This document shows, one piece after another, positions 4,272 through 11,647 of a DNA stretch of 12,140 nt. A program made the translations under genes and the position numbers. The notes under the pieces are model-generated. The model did no database searches. It saw only the letters and a list, made by a program, of their open reading frames with translations, and had not been told where the DNA came from. The stretch lies in the NCBI RefSeq assembly GCF_002505485.1, contig NZ_DAVG01000050.1:1-12140 (forward strand). Reading direction: 5' to 3'. The stretch is from Methanosarcina sp. UBA5. Its GTDB lineage: Archaea > Halobacteriota > Methanosarcinia > Methanosarcinales > Methanosarcinaceae. Each line of letters opens with the position of its first letter. Positions within the stretch are counted from its first letter, which is position 1.

Positions 4272-7013
4272 ATGGACATTTCTCACTTTCTTGACAAGAT
4301 AAAAGCCTCCAGCCGATATGAAAACCAGATTGTTCACAACGAGAAAATTCCTGCAAGGGAAGCTCAGTATGCTTCTCTTCCCCTTAAACCGCAGGTAAAA
4401 GCAGCCCTTTCAGGCATCGGTATCGAAGATCTGTATGTGCACCAGGCCGAGGCCATAGGAAAAATTCGGGAAGGAAAGGATATCGTACTCTGCACAACCA
4501 CGGCAAGCGGAAAGTCCCTTACTTACATGATTCCTGTTTTTGAAACTATTCTCAATGAACCTGAAGCAACTGCCCTTTATATCTCCCCTTTAAATGCGCT
4601 TGTAAATGACCAGTTAAAGTCCTTTCTGGAATTTGAAGAGACACTGAAATCAGGCGCAGGCATAGCCCGTTATACAGGTGCCCTTTCAGAGGCTGAGAAA
4701 AGGAAGGTGAGAGAAGGGCAGACCAATGTGGTTTTAACAAACCCTGAAATGATTCACATGAGTTTTCTTGCCTGGCATCATCTCTGGAGACGCTTTTTCT
4801 CAAACCTAAAGTTCATAGTCGTTGACGAGAGCCATTACTATCGGGGAGTTATAGGAAGTAACATGGCAAACCTGCTAAGGCGGCTTTTACGCGTGGCTGA
4901 ATACTACGGAGCCTCGCCACAGTTTATCTGCTGTTCTGCAACCATCGGAAATCCAGAAGACCATACGGAAACTCTTATCGGGCGAAAAGCTACCGTAGTT
5001 GAGAATAACGGTTCCTTTCAGGGCAGCCAGCAATTCGTTTTCTGGAATCCCCCGCTTTATCTGAACAATAAGGAAACTACGCTCCGGAGAAGCAGCTTTT
5101 CCGAGGCTTCCTCGCTTTTTTCAAAGGCTGTACAGGCAGGACTTCAGACTCTTGCTTTTACCCGGTCCAGGCAGGGAGTTGAGAGGATGTATAAAAGCTG
5201 CAGGGAGCTATTGAGGAGTAGAAATATCTTCCCTGCTATTTGCTCATATAGAAGTGGCTATTTTGACAGGGAAAGGGAAGAAATTGAAAAGAAAATGAAT
5301 TCAGGGGAACTTCGAGGGGTTATTTCCACAAATGCGCTCGAACTCGGTATAGATATAGGAGGGCTTGATGCCTGTATTCTGGACGGCTATCCAGGAACAG
5401 TAATGAGTGCCAGGCAACAGGCAGGCAGGGCAGGCAGGAGTGGAAACGAAAGCCTTGTTATCCTTGTAGCAGGCACAAACGCTCTTGACCAGTATTATAT
5501 GAGAAACCCTGCCGACTTTTTTACCAGAAACAGTGAAAATGCAGTGCTCAACCCCAAAAACCCGTATATCCTTGCAGGGCACCTGCTCTGTGCCGCAAAA
5601 GAGATTCCTCTGCAGGCGTCCGATGAGAAGTACTTCGGAAAAGGATATTCAAGAGTTGTGGAACTTCTGGAAACCGAAGGCCTGCTTGCAGGTAGCGACT
5701 TGAGGTATTCGACAGACCCGTTTCCGTACAAACACGTTTCACTTAGGGGAATCGATAATAATACTTACTCTCTTCTTGCTTCCGAAGGAGAAAAGCGCTT
5801 TCCTATAGAAAAAGACATTGAGGAAACCCTCGCCTTCAGGGAATGCCATCCAGGGGCGGTTTATATGCACAGAGGAGAATCCTATTACATAAACAGGATC
5901 GACCATGAAAAGAAGGAAATCCAGGCCGTAAAGACGCATGATACCTATTATACGAAACCTATGATTGACTCGTCTGTGCTTGTGCATGAGACTTATGCGG
6001 TAAAGCCGCTTTTGCATGCGTCGGAGGTCGAAGTCGGGCTTGGGGAAGTCGAAGTAACGGACAGGGTTATAGGGTACAGGAAAATCCAGACCCAGAGCAA
6101 TGATGTAATGAGCGCCCATTCCCTTGAGATGCCTCCGGTCAGTCTTCAGACAATGGCTCTCTGGCTCAAACTTCCGGACAGGCTGCAGGAGCTGGTAGGA
6201 GAGCACAAACTGGATTTTGCAGGCGGGATCCATGCTATTGAGCACGCGATGATTTCAATGTACCCTCTTCACCTGCTTGTGGACAGGAGCGACGTAGGCG
6301 GAATTTCAACACCTTCCCACCCTGACCTCGGAGGCAAAAGCGGGATATTCATTTATGACGGGCACAGGGGAGGAGTAGGATACGCTGAAAAAGGCTATGA
6401 CCTGATTGAACAGGTGCTTGATGGCACCTTAAAAGCAATTGAAAGCTGTCCATGTGAAAGCGGCTGCCCGAGTTGTATTCAGTCCCCAAAATGCGGAAAC
6501 AATAACGAGCCACTGGATAAACATGCTGCAATTATGCTTCTTCACGAACTCCTTGGAAAAGCTCCTTATATTCCGCCGGAGAGAAAAGAAAAGCACCTCT
6601 CTGAAGTTATTAGAGCATCGAGACCATCTCCTGAAAAAAGGAACACAGAAGATGCTCTGAGCAGGGTCAGGCGCCAGCTCAGGCGGGAAACCATAAAACA
6701 GGAAACTTCATCAGCGCAGGAGAAAAAAGAAAAAACATTCATTTCTACGGACGAAAACGGAGGAATGATAGGAGTAATCTCTGCCCCTGCTCCCGAAAAG
6801 GCCGCCGCAAAAACATTTCACCAGAAGTTCAGAGGAAAAAAAGAACCTACAAAGGAGGAGCCTCTCAAAATCTGCATCAGAAACCTTGGGGTAGGCAATG
6901 ATTATAACTTCTGGCTATGGATTGAGATTTCTGAAAATGAAGGAAACAAAGCTCTTAGCACAGATGACGGAAAAAAGATCGTGAAGAAACTGATTATCAG
7001 GAAAGTGAACTGA
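4272..7013 (+). CDS. DEAD/DEAH-box ATP-dependent helicase with C-terminal cysteine cluster (COG1205, MrfA/Hrq1-like)
   Basis: This is a superfamily 2 helicase that should unwind DNA using ATP. The motifs come in order: Q-like region LYVHQAEAI (54-62), Walker A TTTASGKS with Lys81, Ia ISPLNALV (104-111), TNPEM (156-160), Walker B VVDESH (183-188), motif III SAT (222-224), motif IV TLAFTRSR (293-300), motif V ISTNALELGIDIGGLD (351-366) and motif VI QQAGRAGR (382-389). A helical and beta-rich middle follows, then the MZB/DUF1998-type C-terminus with Cys726, 728, 732, 735 and 741, which in relatives binds zinc. Bacillus MrfA and eukaryotic Hrq1 of this group act in repair of cross-linked DNA; a repair role here is inferred. 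The last 150 residues are charged and exceed the bacterial MrfA length; residues 865-910 look like a small extra beta domain. All motifs are intact. Confidence 0.93.
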   Translation: MDISHFLDKIKASSRYENQIVHNEKIPAREAQYASLPLKPQVKAALSGIGIEDLYVHQAEAIGKIREGKDIVLCTTTASGKSLTYMIPVFETILNEPEATALYISPLNALVNDQLKSFLEFEETLKSGAGIARYTGALSEAEKRKVREGQTNVVLTNPEMIHMSFLAWHHLWRRFFSNLKFIVVDESHYYRGVIGSNMANLLRRLLRVAEYYGASPQFICCSATIGNPEDHTETLIGRKATVVENNGSFQGSQQFVFWNPPLYLNNKETTLRRSSFSEASSLFSKAVQAGLQTLAFTRSRQGVERMYKSCRELLRSRNIFPAICSYRSGYFDREREEIEKKMNSGELRGVISTNALELGIDIGGLDACILDGYPGTVMSARQQAGRAGRSGNESLVILVAGTNALDQYYMRNPADFFTRNSENAVLNPKNPYILAGHLLCAAKEIPLQASDEKYFGKGYSRVVELLETEGLLAGSDLRYSTDPFPYKHVSLRGIDNNTYSLLASEGEKRFPIEKDIEETLAFRECHPGAVYMHRGESYYINRIDHEKKEIQAVKTHDTYYTKPMIDSSVLVHETYAVKPLLHASEVEVGLGEVEVTDRVIGYRKIQTQSNDVMSAHSLEMPPVSLQTMALWLKLPDRLQELVGEHKLDFAGGIHAIEHAMISMYPLHLLVDRSDVGGISTPSHPDLGGKSGIFIYDGHRGGVGYAEKGYDLIEQVLDGTLKAIESCPCESGCPSCIQSPKCGNNNEPLDKHAAIMLLHELLGKAPYIPPERKEKHLSEVIRASRPSPEKRNTEDALSRVRRQLRRETIKQETSSAQEKKEKTFISTDENGGMIGVISAPAPEKAAAKTFHQKFRGKKEPTKEEPLKICIRNLGVGNDYNFWLWIEISENEGNKALSTDDGKKIVKKLIIRKVN

Positions 7014-7156
7014 AAAAAGGGAATAGAACTGCCTATTAGGTAAATAAATAAAGAGAAAGGAAACAGCATTGGCTGTCGAAGTTACTATAATAAGGCGAGA
7101 GGATTTGTTTTGTCAAGTTCTATATCTCAATTACTCTTTATCCTTCAATTTCCGGC

Positions 7157-7166
7157 ATTTTTTTCA
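7157..7166 (+). terminator. T-rich tract, possible terminator of the helicase gene
   Basis: A run of T residues inside GGCATTTTTTTCATT lies 145 bp past the helicase stop, in the 175-bp gap between convergent genes. Archaeal RNA polymerase terminates at oligo-T tracts; no stable hairpin precedes it. Confidence 0.3.
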
Positions 7167-7188
7167 TTATTGATTAAAATGTTCATCC

Positions 7189-7620
7189 TTATTTGAATAC
7201 AGTGATATGTTCAGGTATGATTTTAGTGCTGCTACCGTTTTCATTCGTCACTATAAGGTTTACATTATACTTTCCTGGTTCAGTAAATGTGTGAGTTGCA
7301 TTCAAAGCATGTTTTGAATTAATACCGTCTCCAAAGTCCCAGATCCAGAAAGTTGGTTCACCGGTGCTATTGTCGGTAAACAATACTTTTAACGGAGCTG
7401 TCCCGGAAGTAGGTGATGCAAAAAAATCTGCAACAGGTGGTTTCTGTGTTCTGGACATAGATGCGAGAGGAAGGAAATCAAAATCGCTTCCATTGACATT
7501 ATAGGGGGAGTCGCAAATCCAATCTCCATCTGAATCCGTGCAGGTATGGGAAAAGCCGGTTCCATTAGGGTTTGCCCAATAATTGCCGCCCAGGTATGGG
7601 CCTCCTACAATATTAATACC
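7189..7620 (-). pseudogene. Detached C-terminal half of a NosD-PKD surface protein
   Basis: This part continues the upstream beta-helix gene in exactly the same frame, beyond its TAA (complement of 7621-7623). It begins GINIVGGPYLGGNYWANPNG and DSDGDWICDSPY, the usual closing segment of Methanosarcina NosD-type surface proteins, where the Asp-rich motif may bind calcium. It then has one complete PKD domain (an immunoglobulin-like surface fold): PVADFFASPTSGTAPLKVLF, the hallmark WDFGDG, and a closing THTFTEPGKYNVNLIVTN. It ends with TAA after Phe-Lys. An ATG (complement of 7456-7458) would allow translation of an 89-residue PKD fragment, but this would have no signal peptide and no visible ribosome binding site. 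There is no membrane anchor or sorting signal at the end. The sequence is otherwise undamaged, so the break is recent or suppressed. Confidence 0.7.
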
Positions 7621-8652
7621 TTAAGCACGCGAATTGTTCCAGGTACATCCGCTATTATTTCCCAACATTATGTTTATTGTGTTATTAAAGTAATTATTAC
7701 AGATTCGTTCACTACTTTTCTGGTCTGGAATAGAGATCCCACATTCTGCACTAGAGGTTATTATATTGTTTAATATTTCAACTCCATAAGAGGTATCTAT
7801 ACTAATTCCGACACTGCAACTCAATATCGTATTATTATAAACTCCAGTTCCACTTGACTGATCAATATCTATCCCGTGAAAACAGTCCATGATCGTATTA
7901 TTTCTAATATATATACCACGATCATACGTATCGACTCCAGTGGAGCAATTAAAAATCGTATTGTCAGACACAATATCGCCTCCCCCACAACAGGCAAAAC
8001 TTATTCCTATACCGTTTAAGATTTTATTTTTAGATATTAAATTGCTTGATGACCATGCTGACAGACTAATGTAACCTCTCTCAATAGTATTATCTGTCAA
8101 ATTATTCCAACTACTTCCTTCACCCAAAGAAATAGAATCGTTGAAGAGAAAATTTCCTGAAATTGTATTATTATAAGCCTTAATTAGGCAAACCCCAACA
8201 TGGTTTTCAAATAGAGTGTTGCCTGTAATTCTGCAGTTGCTAACATTTTCAAGGCAAATTCCGGCTAAATATTTAACATCATCTTCTCCGTAAGTCATAT
8301 ATTCTCCCTCAGTCCCTGTTATATTGAAACCAGTGAGAGTTACATTGTTGGCTTTTATAAGAAAAACACTTTTGTTTCCTTCTGGAGATTTTACCAGTGC
8401 CCCAAGGTTTTTTGACTCCGACCTGATAGTCAGCGAGGTAACATTAACAATTATATTTTCCATATAAGTCCCAGGCATGACAATAACTGTATCTCCTGAA
8501 GACGAATTGTTTACTGCTTCCTGAATCGATCGGAAATCTGCACCTGAACTGTTGGCATCTACTGTAATCTCCCTTGCGGATGCAGGGTTATAAGCCATAG
8601 TCATGAAAAGGATAGCAACTGCTAAGAAAATGGTTAATTTATTTACCCACAC
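7621..8652 (-). CDS. Exported NosD-type right-handed beta-helix surface protein (343 aa as read)
   Basis: The GTG start (complement of 8650-8652) follows AGGGGGA by about ten bases. Residues 1-26 form a signal peptide: a lysine at position 5, a hydrophobic stretch LTIFLAVAILFMTMA, and cleavage after ASA26, so the protein leaves the cell. The mature protein opens with ITVDANSSGADFRSIQEAV and GDTVIVMPGTYMENIIV, the typical start of NosD/CASH repeats. About ten PbH1-like coils follow to residue 328, with recurrent ITGN, ISGN, NNTI and DNTI turns and many Asn-x-Ser/Thr sites. This fold binds carbohydrate or serves as a surface scaffold; the substrate is unknown. A rare CCGGG lies at 221-225. The frame ends at TAA after SRA343, and the same frame continues directly into the PKD part. 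The full-length ancestor would be about 487 residues. As read, it is a truncated beta-helix. Confidence 0.85.
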   Translation of the reverse strand: MWVNKLTIFLAVAILFMTMAYNPASAREITVDANSSGADFRSIQEAVNNSSSGDTVIVMPGTYMENIIVNVTSLTIRSESKNLGALVKSPEGNKSVFLIKANNVTLTGFNITGTEGEYMTYGEDDVKYLAGICLENVSNCRITGNTLFENHVGVCLIKAYNNTISGNFLFNDSISLGEGSSWNNLTDNTIERGYISLSAWSSSNLISKNKILNGIGISFACCGGGDIVSDNTIFNCSTGVDTYDRGIYIRNNTIMDCFHGIDIDQSSGTGVYNNTILSCSVGISIDTSYGVEILNNIITSSAECGISIPDQKSSERICNNYFNNTINIMLGNNSGCTWNNSRA

Positions 8653-8692
8653 CTGCGTTTCCCCCTTTAAACCAGAAATACAACACTAACAA

Positions 8693-8703
8693 GACCTAAG
8701 GTC
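8693..8703. promoter_or_regulatory. Perfect 5+1+5 palindrome upstream of the NosD gene
   Basis: GACCTAAGGTC is symmetric around the central A and lies 41 bp before the GTG, in the presumed leader or promoter of the NosD-type gene. It could be a regulator site; only the symmetry is observed. Confidence 0.3.
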
Positions 8704-8740
8704 CTCAAGATACATAATTTGAGAACTAAAAGAACTTATT

Positions 8741-8824
8741 TTTGGCATTATATAATACTTTTTACCTTCTTAATAAAAATACAACAGGTTTTAGAGTTAT
8801 ATTCAATTTAAAAGACTATATAAA
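8741..8824 (-). promoter_or_regulatory. Candidate box A elements for the NosD gene
   Basis: On the - strand, ATTTATATAG (about 8815-8824) matches archaeal box A well, and ATTATATAATG (about 8742-8752) is a second candidate nearer the gene. They would give leaders of roughly 140 and 70 bases. Which one is used cannot be told from sequence. Confidence 0.4.
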
Positions 8825-9209
8825 TCCTTAAATTTTGTGTTTAATGCATTTCATTTCTTAAGTTCATTAATCTGGTATTTGGTTTAGACATACAGATATT
8901 AGAGTTAGATTTCAAGCGAAATGGAAGTTTTTTATACGGACAGTTTCATACTATCTATAATATAGGGTATATAGGGGAATGATTTCCTAAGGGAAGATTT
9001 GCTTGAGAAGATTTCCTCTTTAGTAGACGTTTTTATCTTTCATAGCTTGCATTTTCCAGTTTCCTTTGATTAGGCACATCTATACACATATAATAGAATT
9101 TAAAGTGTTTTTGAATGTTAGAATACGCTTGCAACAAAAAACATCGTGAAAAGCGGTTTAAAAATATTATTTGGTTATTATTTGGAATTCGGAAATTTAC
9201 AGCGGTTTT
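8825..9209. other. AT-rich spacer between divergent genes
   Basis: No gene is supported; the 60-codon reverse frame at 9033-9215 has no ribosome binding site and no recognisable composition. The stretch contains several TATA-like words (for example 8955-8975) and a repeated TTATTTGG near 9165-9185, but no RNA gene or hairpin of note. Confidence 0.4.
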
Positions 9210-9239
9210 GAACAAATATATCTTAAAGTAAATTTGTTC
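9210..9239. promoter_or_regulatory. 8-bp dyad, candidate operator before the FAD dehydrogenase gene
   Basis: GAACAAAT (9210-9217) and ATTTGTTC (9232-9239) are exact inverted repeats with 14 bases between them, a spacing of about two helical turns centre to centre. The right arm ends 14 bp before the TATA-like box, where archaeal activators or repressors commonly bind. Confidence 0.5.
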
Positions 9240-9253
9240 ACAGATTTTAGATA

Positions 9254-9261
9254 TTTATATT
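9254..9261 (+). promoter_or_regulatory. Box A (TATA) of the FAD dehydrogenase gene
   Basis: TTTATATT at 9254-9261 is near consensus and predicts a start around 9282-9286, leaving a leader of about 55 bases that includes the ribosome binding site. Confidence 0.5.
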
Positions 9262-9325
9262 TGTGAAACTGGGAATTTTTGAAACCTGGAACTTTGGACT
9301 ATTCAAATGCTCAAATAAATCATAA

Positions 9326-9331
9326 AGGGTG
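9326..9331 (+). promoter_or_regulatory. Ribosome binding site that decides the FAD dehydrogenase start
   Basis: AGGGTG resembles the AGGTG part of the archaeal consensus and is spaced six bases from the ATG at 9338. The upstream GTG at 9329 overlaps this site, so the ATG is the better start. Confidence 0.6.
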
Positions 9332-9337
9332 CTACGC

Positions 9338-10891
9338 ATGGATAATAATATACTTTTGGAGAGAGGGGAAGAAAGTTCGAACTACGATGTAATAATCATA
9401 GGGGCAGGGCCTGCTGGAATGTTTGCAGCTTACGAGCTTGCGGAGTTGAAATCGTTAAAAATTCTTATTGTGGATATGGGCAGGGATATAGATGAACGCT
9501 TCTGCCCTATGAAAACCCAGACTTACTGCATGCACTGCACACCCTGCGATATTATGTGCGGGGTAGGGGGCTGCGGGACTTTTTCGGATGGAACCTTAAA
9601 CCTGAGGCCTGATGTAGGGGGAGACCTCGCAGCTCTAACAGGTGACCAGACCGAAGCCTGGCAGCTCGTAGAAAAAGTGGATAGAGTTTTTTTGAAATTT
9701 GGGGCGCCTCAGGGAGCTCTACTGACCGAAGGGCCGGAAATTGAGGAGCTTAAACGCAGAGCTGCCTCGGTAGGAGCCCGGTTTATAGAGATAAAACAGC
9801 GGCATATAGGTTCAGATAATGCCCCTGCTGTCATAGGGCGCTTTAAACAGGATCTTGTTAACAAAGGAGTAAATTTCCTGCTTGAAACCGAGGTAAAAGA
9901 TCTACTGATTGAGGAAGGGACCTGCAGAGGCATTATACTTTCTGACGGGCAAGAACTCAGGGCCAGTTACGTGCTTTTATCACCTGGAAGGCGGGGCTGC
10001 AACTGGGTTTCGGAGATGATTGAGAAACACGGAATCGAAGCCAGATATGGCGGGATTGACATAGGAGTAAGGGTAGAAGTCCCTGCAATCGTTATGGATC
10101 CTGTGACGAAAATCAACCGCGATCCAAAATTCCATATCCAGAGCCGCCGTTACGATGATTTTGTCCGGACTTTCTGCACAAACATGCGCGGGTTTGTCGT
10201 AAAGGAAGAATATGAGGGCTTTATCGCAACTAACGGTCACTCCCTGGCAAATGAAGAGTCCGAAAACACTAATTTCGCCTTTCTTGTCCGAGTCGAGCTT
10301 ACCGAACCCATTGAAAATACCACAAAATACGCTCGTTCAATCGCAAAACTTGCAACCACGATAGGGGGAGGGAAGCCAGTCCTGCAACGCATGGGCGACC
10401 TGAGAAGGGGCCGACGCTCTACAAAAGAGCGCCTTGCAAAAAACCTTGTTGTAAATACTCTCAAAGATGTTACTCCAGGTGATATTTCAATGGCTCTGCC
10501 CCACAGGATAGTTATGGATATAATCGAAGGTCTTGAGACCTTAAACGAGATTATTCCAGGCGTCACCTCAGATTCAACCTTGTTATATGCCCCTGAAGTC
10601 AAATTTTATGCAATGCATCTTGAAGTTGACAGGCAAATGGAAACCAGTATCAAAAATCTCTTTGCAGCCGGAGACGGAGCAGGGCTTTCAAGGGATATAG
10701 TCAATGCCGCTGCTACCGGAATTATGGCAGCCGAAGGAATAATGAAAATGGTCAAAGGGGAGGAAGGAGCAAAGGCAGGAGCAAGAGAGCGACATGAGCA
10801 GGAGAGTAAACTAAAAACGAGTAAGAATGAAGAAAAAACTGGAATGAAAGAAAAAAGAGATGAAAAGATTGAAGTGAACAGAAAAAAGTGA
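9338..10891 (+). CDS. FAD-dependent dehydrogenase/oxidoreductase (COG2509-like) with cysteine cluster
   Basis: Numbered from the ATG at 9338, the 517-residue protein has an FAD-binding Rossmann fold at its start (YDVIIIGAGPAGM, GxGxxG at 22-27) and a second FAD motif near the end (LFAAGDGAGLSRD, 441-453). Between them are the family motifs GGCGTFSDGTL (77-87) and a substrate domain. Six cysteines fall at 56, 64, 67, 70, 74 and 79; the CxxCxxCxxxC pattern at 64-74 resembles an iron-sulfur ligand set. This layout fits COG2509, flavoproteins related to geranylgeranyl reductases and glycerol-3-phosphate dehydrogenase-like folds; their reaction is not established. There is no signal peptide or membrane span, so it should act in the cytoplasm. 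The last 45 residues are a Lys/Glu-rich tail not needed for the fold. It stands alone, with a dyad and TATA box upstream. Confidence 0.88.
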   Translation: MDNNILLERGEESSNYDVIIIGAGPAGMFAAYELAELKSLKILIVDMGRDIDERFCPMKTQTYCMHCTPCDIMCGVGGCGTFSDGTLNLRPDVGGDLAALTGDQTEAWQLVEKVDRVFLKFGAPQGALLTEGPEIEELKRRAASVGARFIEIKQRHIGSDNAPAVIGRFKQDLVNKGVNFLLETEVKDLLIEEGTCRGIILSDGQELRASYVLLSPGRRGCNWVSEMIEKHGIEARYGGIDIGVRVEVPAIVMDPVTKINRDPKFHIQSRRYDDFVRTFCTNMRGFVVKEEYEGFIATNGHSLANEESENTNFAFLVRVELTEPIENTTKYARSIAKLATTIGGGKPVLQRMGDLRRGRRSTKERLAKNLVVNTLKDVTPGDISMALPHRIVMDIIEGLETLNEIIPGVTSDSTLLYAPEVKFYAMHLEVDRQMETSIKNLFAAGDGAGLSRDIVNAAATGIMAAEGIMKMVKGEEGAKAGARERHEQESKLKTSKNEEKTGMKEKRDEKIEVNRKK

Positions 10892-11012
10892 CGATAAGTA
10901 AAGAAAAAACGGAGAGAAAATTTTGTTTAAAGGAAGATTACGTTCCCACCTGAAAGCCCGGATTTACTGAAAGACATTAAAAGTTCTCGCTTCTTAGTCT
11001 TAAAAGAGGTTT

Positions 11013-11048
11013 GGATTAAAATTGAGATACAGTCCTGAATTTTAATCC
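11013..11048. terminator. Perfect 11-bp hairpin downstream of the FAD dehydrogenase gene
   Basis: GGATTAAAATT (11013-11023) and its exact complement (11038-11048) enclose a 14-base loop. It lies 121 bp past the stop codon and is followed by a short CCCTTTG, not a T run, so termination is possible but not clear. Confidence 0.4.
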
Positions 11049-11435
11049 CTTTGCTTGTATGCCGCAGATCTTTGTGGAGTAGATGTTGCTAGTGGAGTTT
11101 GTTTAGATAGATGGAAACGCAAGTTATACCATGAACCTATCTTATATAATATTTTTAACGTATAATGTTACTTTACTAGCATAATTGTTAGTGAAATATA
11201 GTAAACTTTAGTTCATTGCTTTAACGATTATATTACTGGTATAACGGAGTTCTATAAGCTAGACGAGCTTGGAAGTTATATCAATGTAAAAGTATCATTT
11301 AGAATTTATTTTTAAAATTATTTATGAGCCGTTTCCTATTTTTTAGGGCCCTTCCAAATTAGCGTTAAAACGTTTGAGCAGAAGTTAACAACCTAAAGAT
11401 GGGATTGAAAAATCATAATATCATCAATGGTTCCC

Positions 11436-11454
11436 GGGGAAGTTTTCCATCCCC
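11436..11454. repeat. GC-rich hairpin in an AT-rich spacer
   Basis: GGGGA (11436-11440) pairs with TCCCC (11450-11454) around AGTTTTCCA. The surrounding 11430-11475 block is much richer in G and C than its flanks and contains GCTAGC and ATTCGAAT palindromes. It may be an eroded element end; identity unknown. Confidence 0.35.
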
Positions 11455-11511
11455 AGCAAGCTAGCGGGTATTCGAATGAAATAATTTCGTCAATTTACTA
11501 TATCTTACAAA

Positions 11512-11547
11512 TATGATCAGAAGTATGATCAGAAGTATGATCAGAAG
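11512..11547. repeat. Three perfect tandem copies of a 12-bp unit
   Basis: TATGATCAGAAG repeats without mismatch at 11512-11523, 11524-11535 and 11536-11547. The centre of each unit, TGATCA, is palindromic. It lies about 100 bp beyond the stop codon of the pentapeptide-repeat gene. Confidence 0.92.
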
Positions 11548-11647
11548 TAAAAACATTAAAACCGTTAAATCTGGAGGAAATAAACAAAAAATTGATTTGA
11601 CCACTTGAAAGTTTCAGTATTATTCTCAATTTATTTTTAACTGATTT

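Larger units (their letters stand above)
10892..11647. other. Non-coding 756-bp stretch with hairpins and tandem repeats
   Basis: No gene is supported. It contains an 11-bp hairpin (11013-11048), TATA-like words near 11140-11165, a GC-rich hairpin (11436-11454) next to a block of distinct composition (11420-11485), and a triple 12-bp repeat. A 31-codon frame at 11513-11608 begins with three MIRS units produced by that repeat and has no ribosome binding site. No tRNA or other RNA gene is recognised. Confidence 0.5.

Noticed and set aside
3952..4356. 134-codon reverse frame across the helicase start
   Set aside because: It runs antisense to the promoter and the first codons of the helicase, is rich in F, L and S as expected from the complement of an A/G-rich region, and has no start signals.
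5739..6245. 168-codon reverse frame inside the helicase
   Set aside because: It is antisense to a fully supported coding region with intact motifs; no ribosome binding site or protein-like features.
9329..9337. GTG start of the flavoprotein three codons upstream
   Set aside because: The GTG overlaps the likely ribosome binding site, while the ATG at 9338 has a proper six-base spacing.
10237..10602. 121-codon reverse frame inside the flavoprotein gene
   Set aside because: It is antisense to an intact gene; the Ser/Arg/Thr-rich product resembles typical shadow frames.
11512..11547. CRISPR-like short repeats
   Set aside because: The units are contiguous without spacers and only 12 bp long; no cas genes are present.
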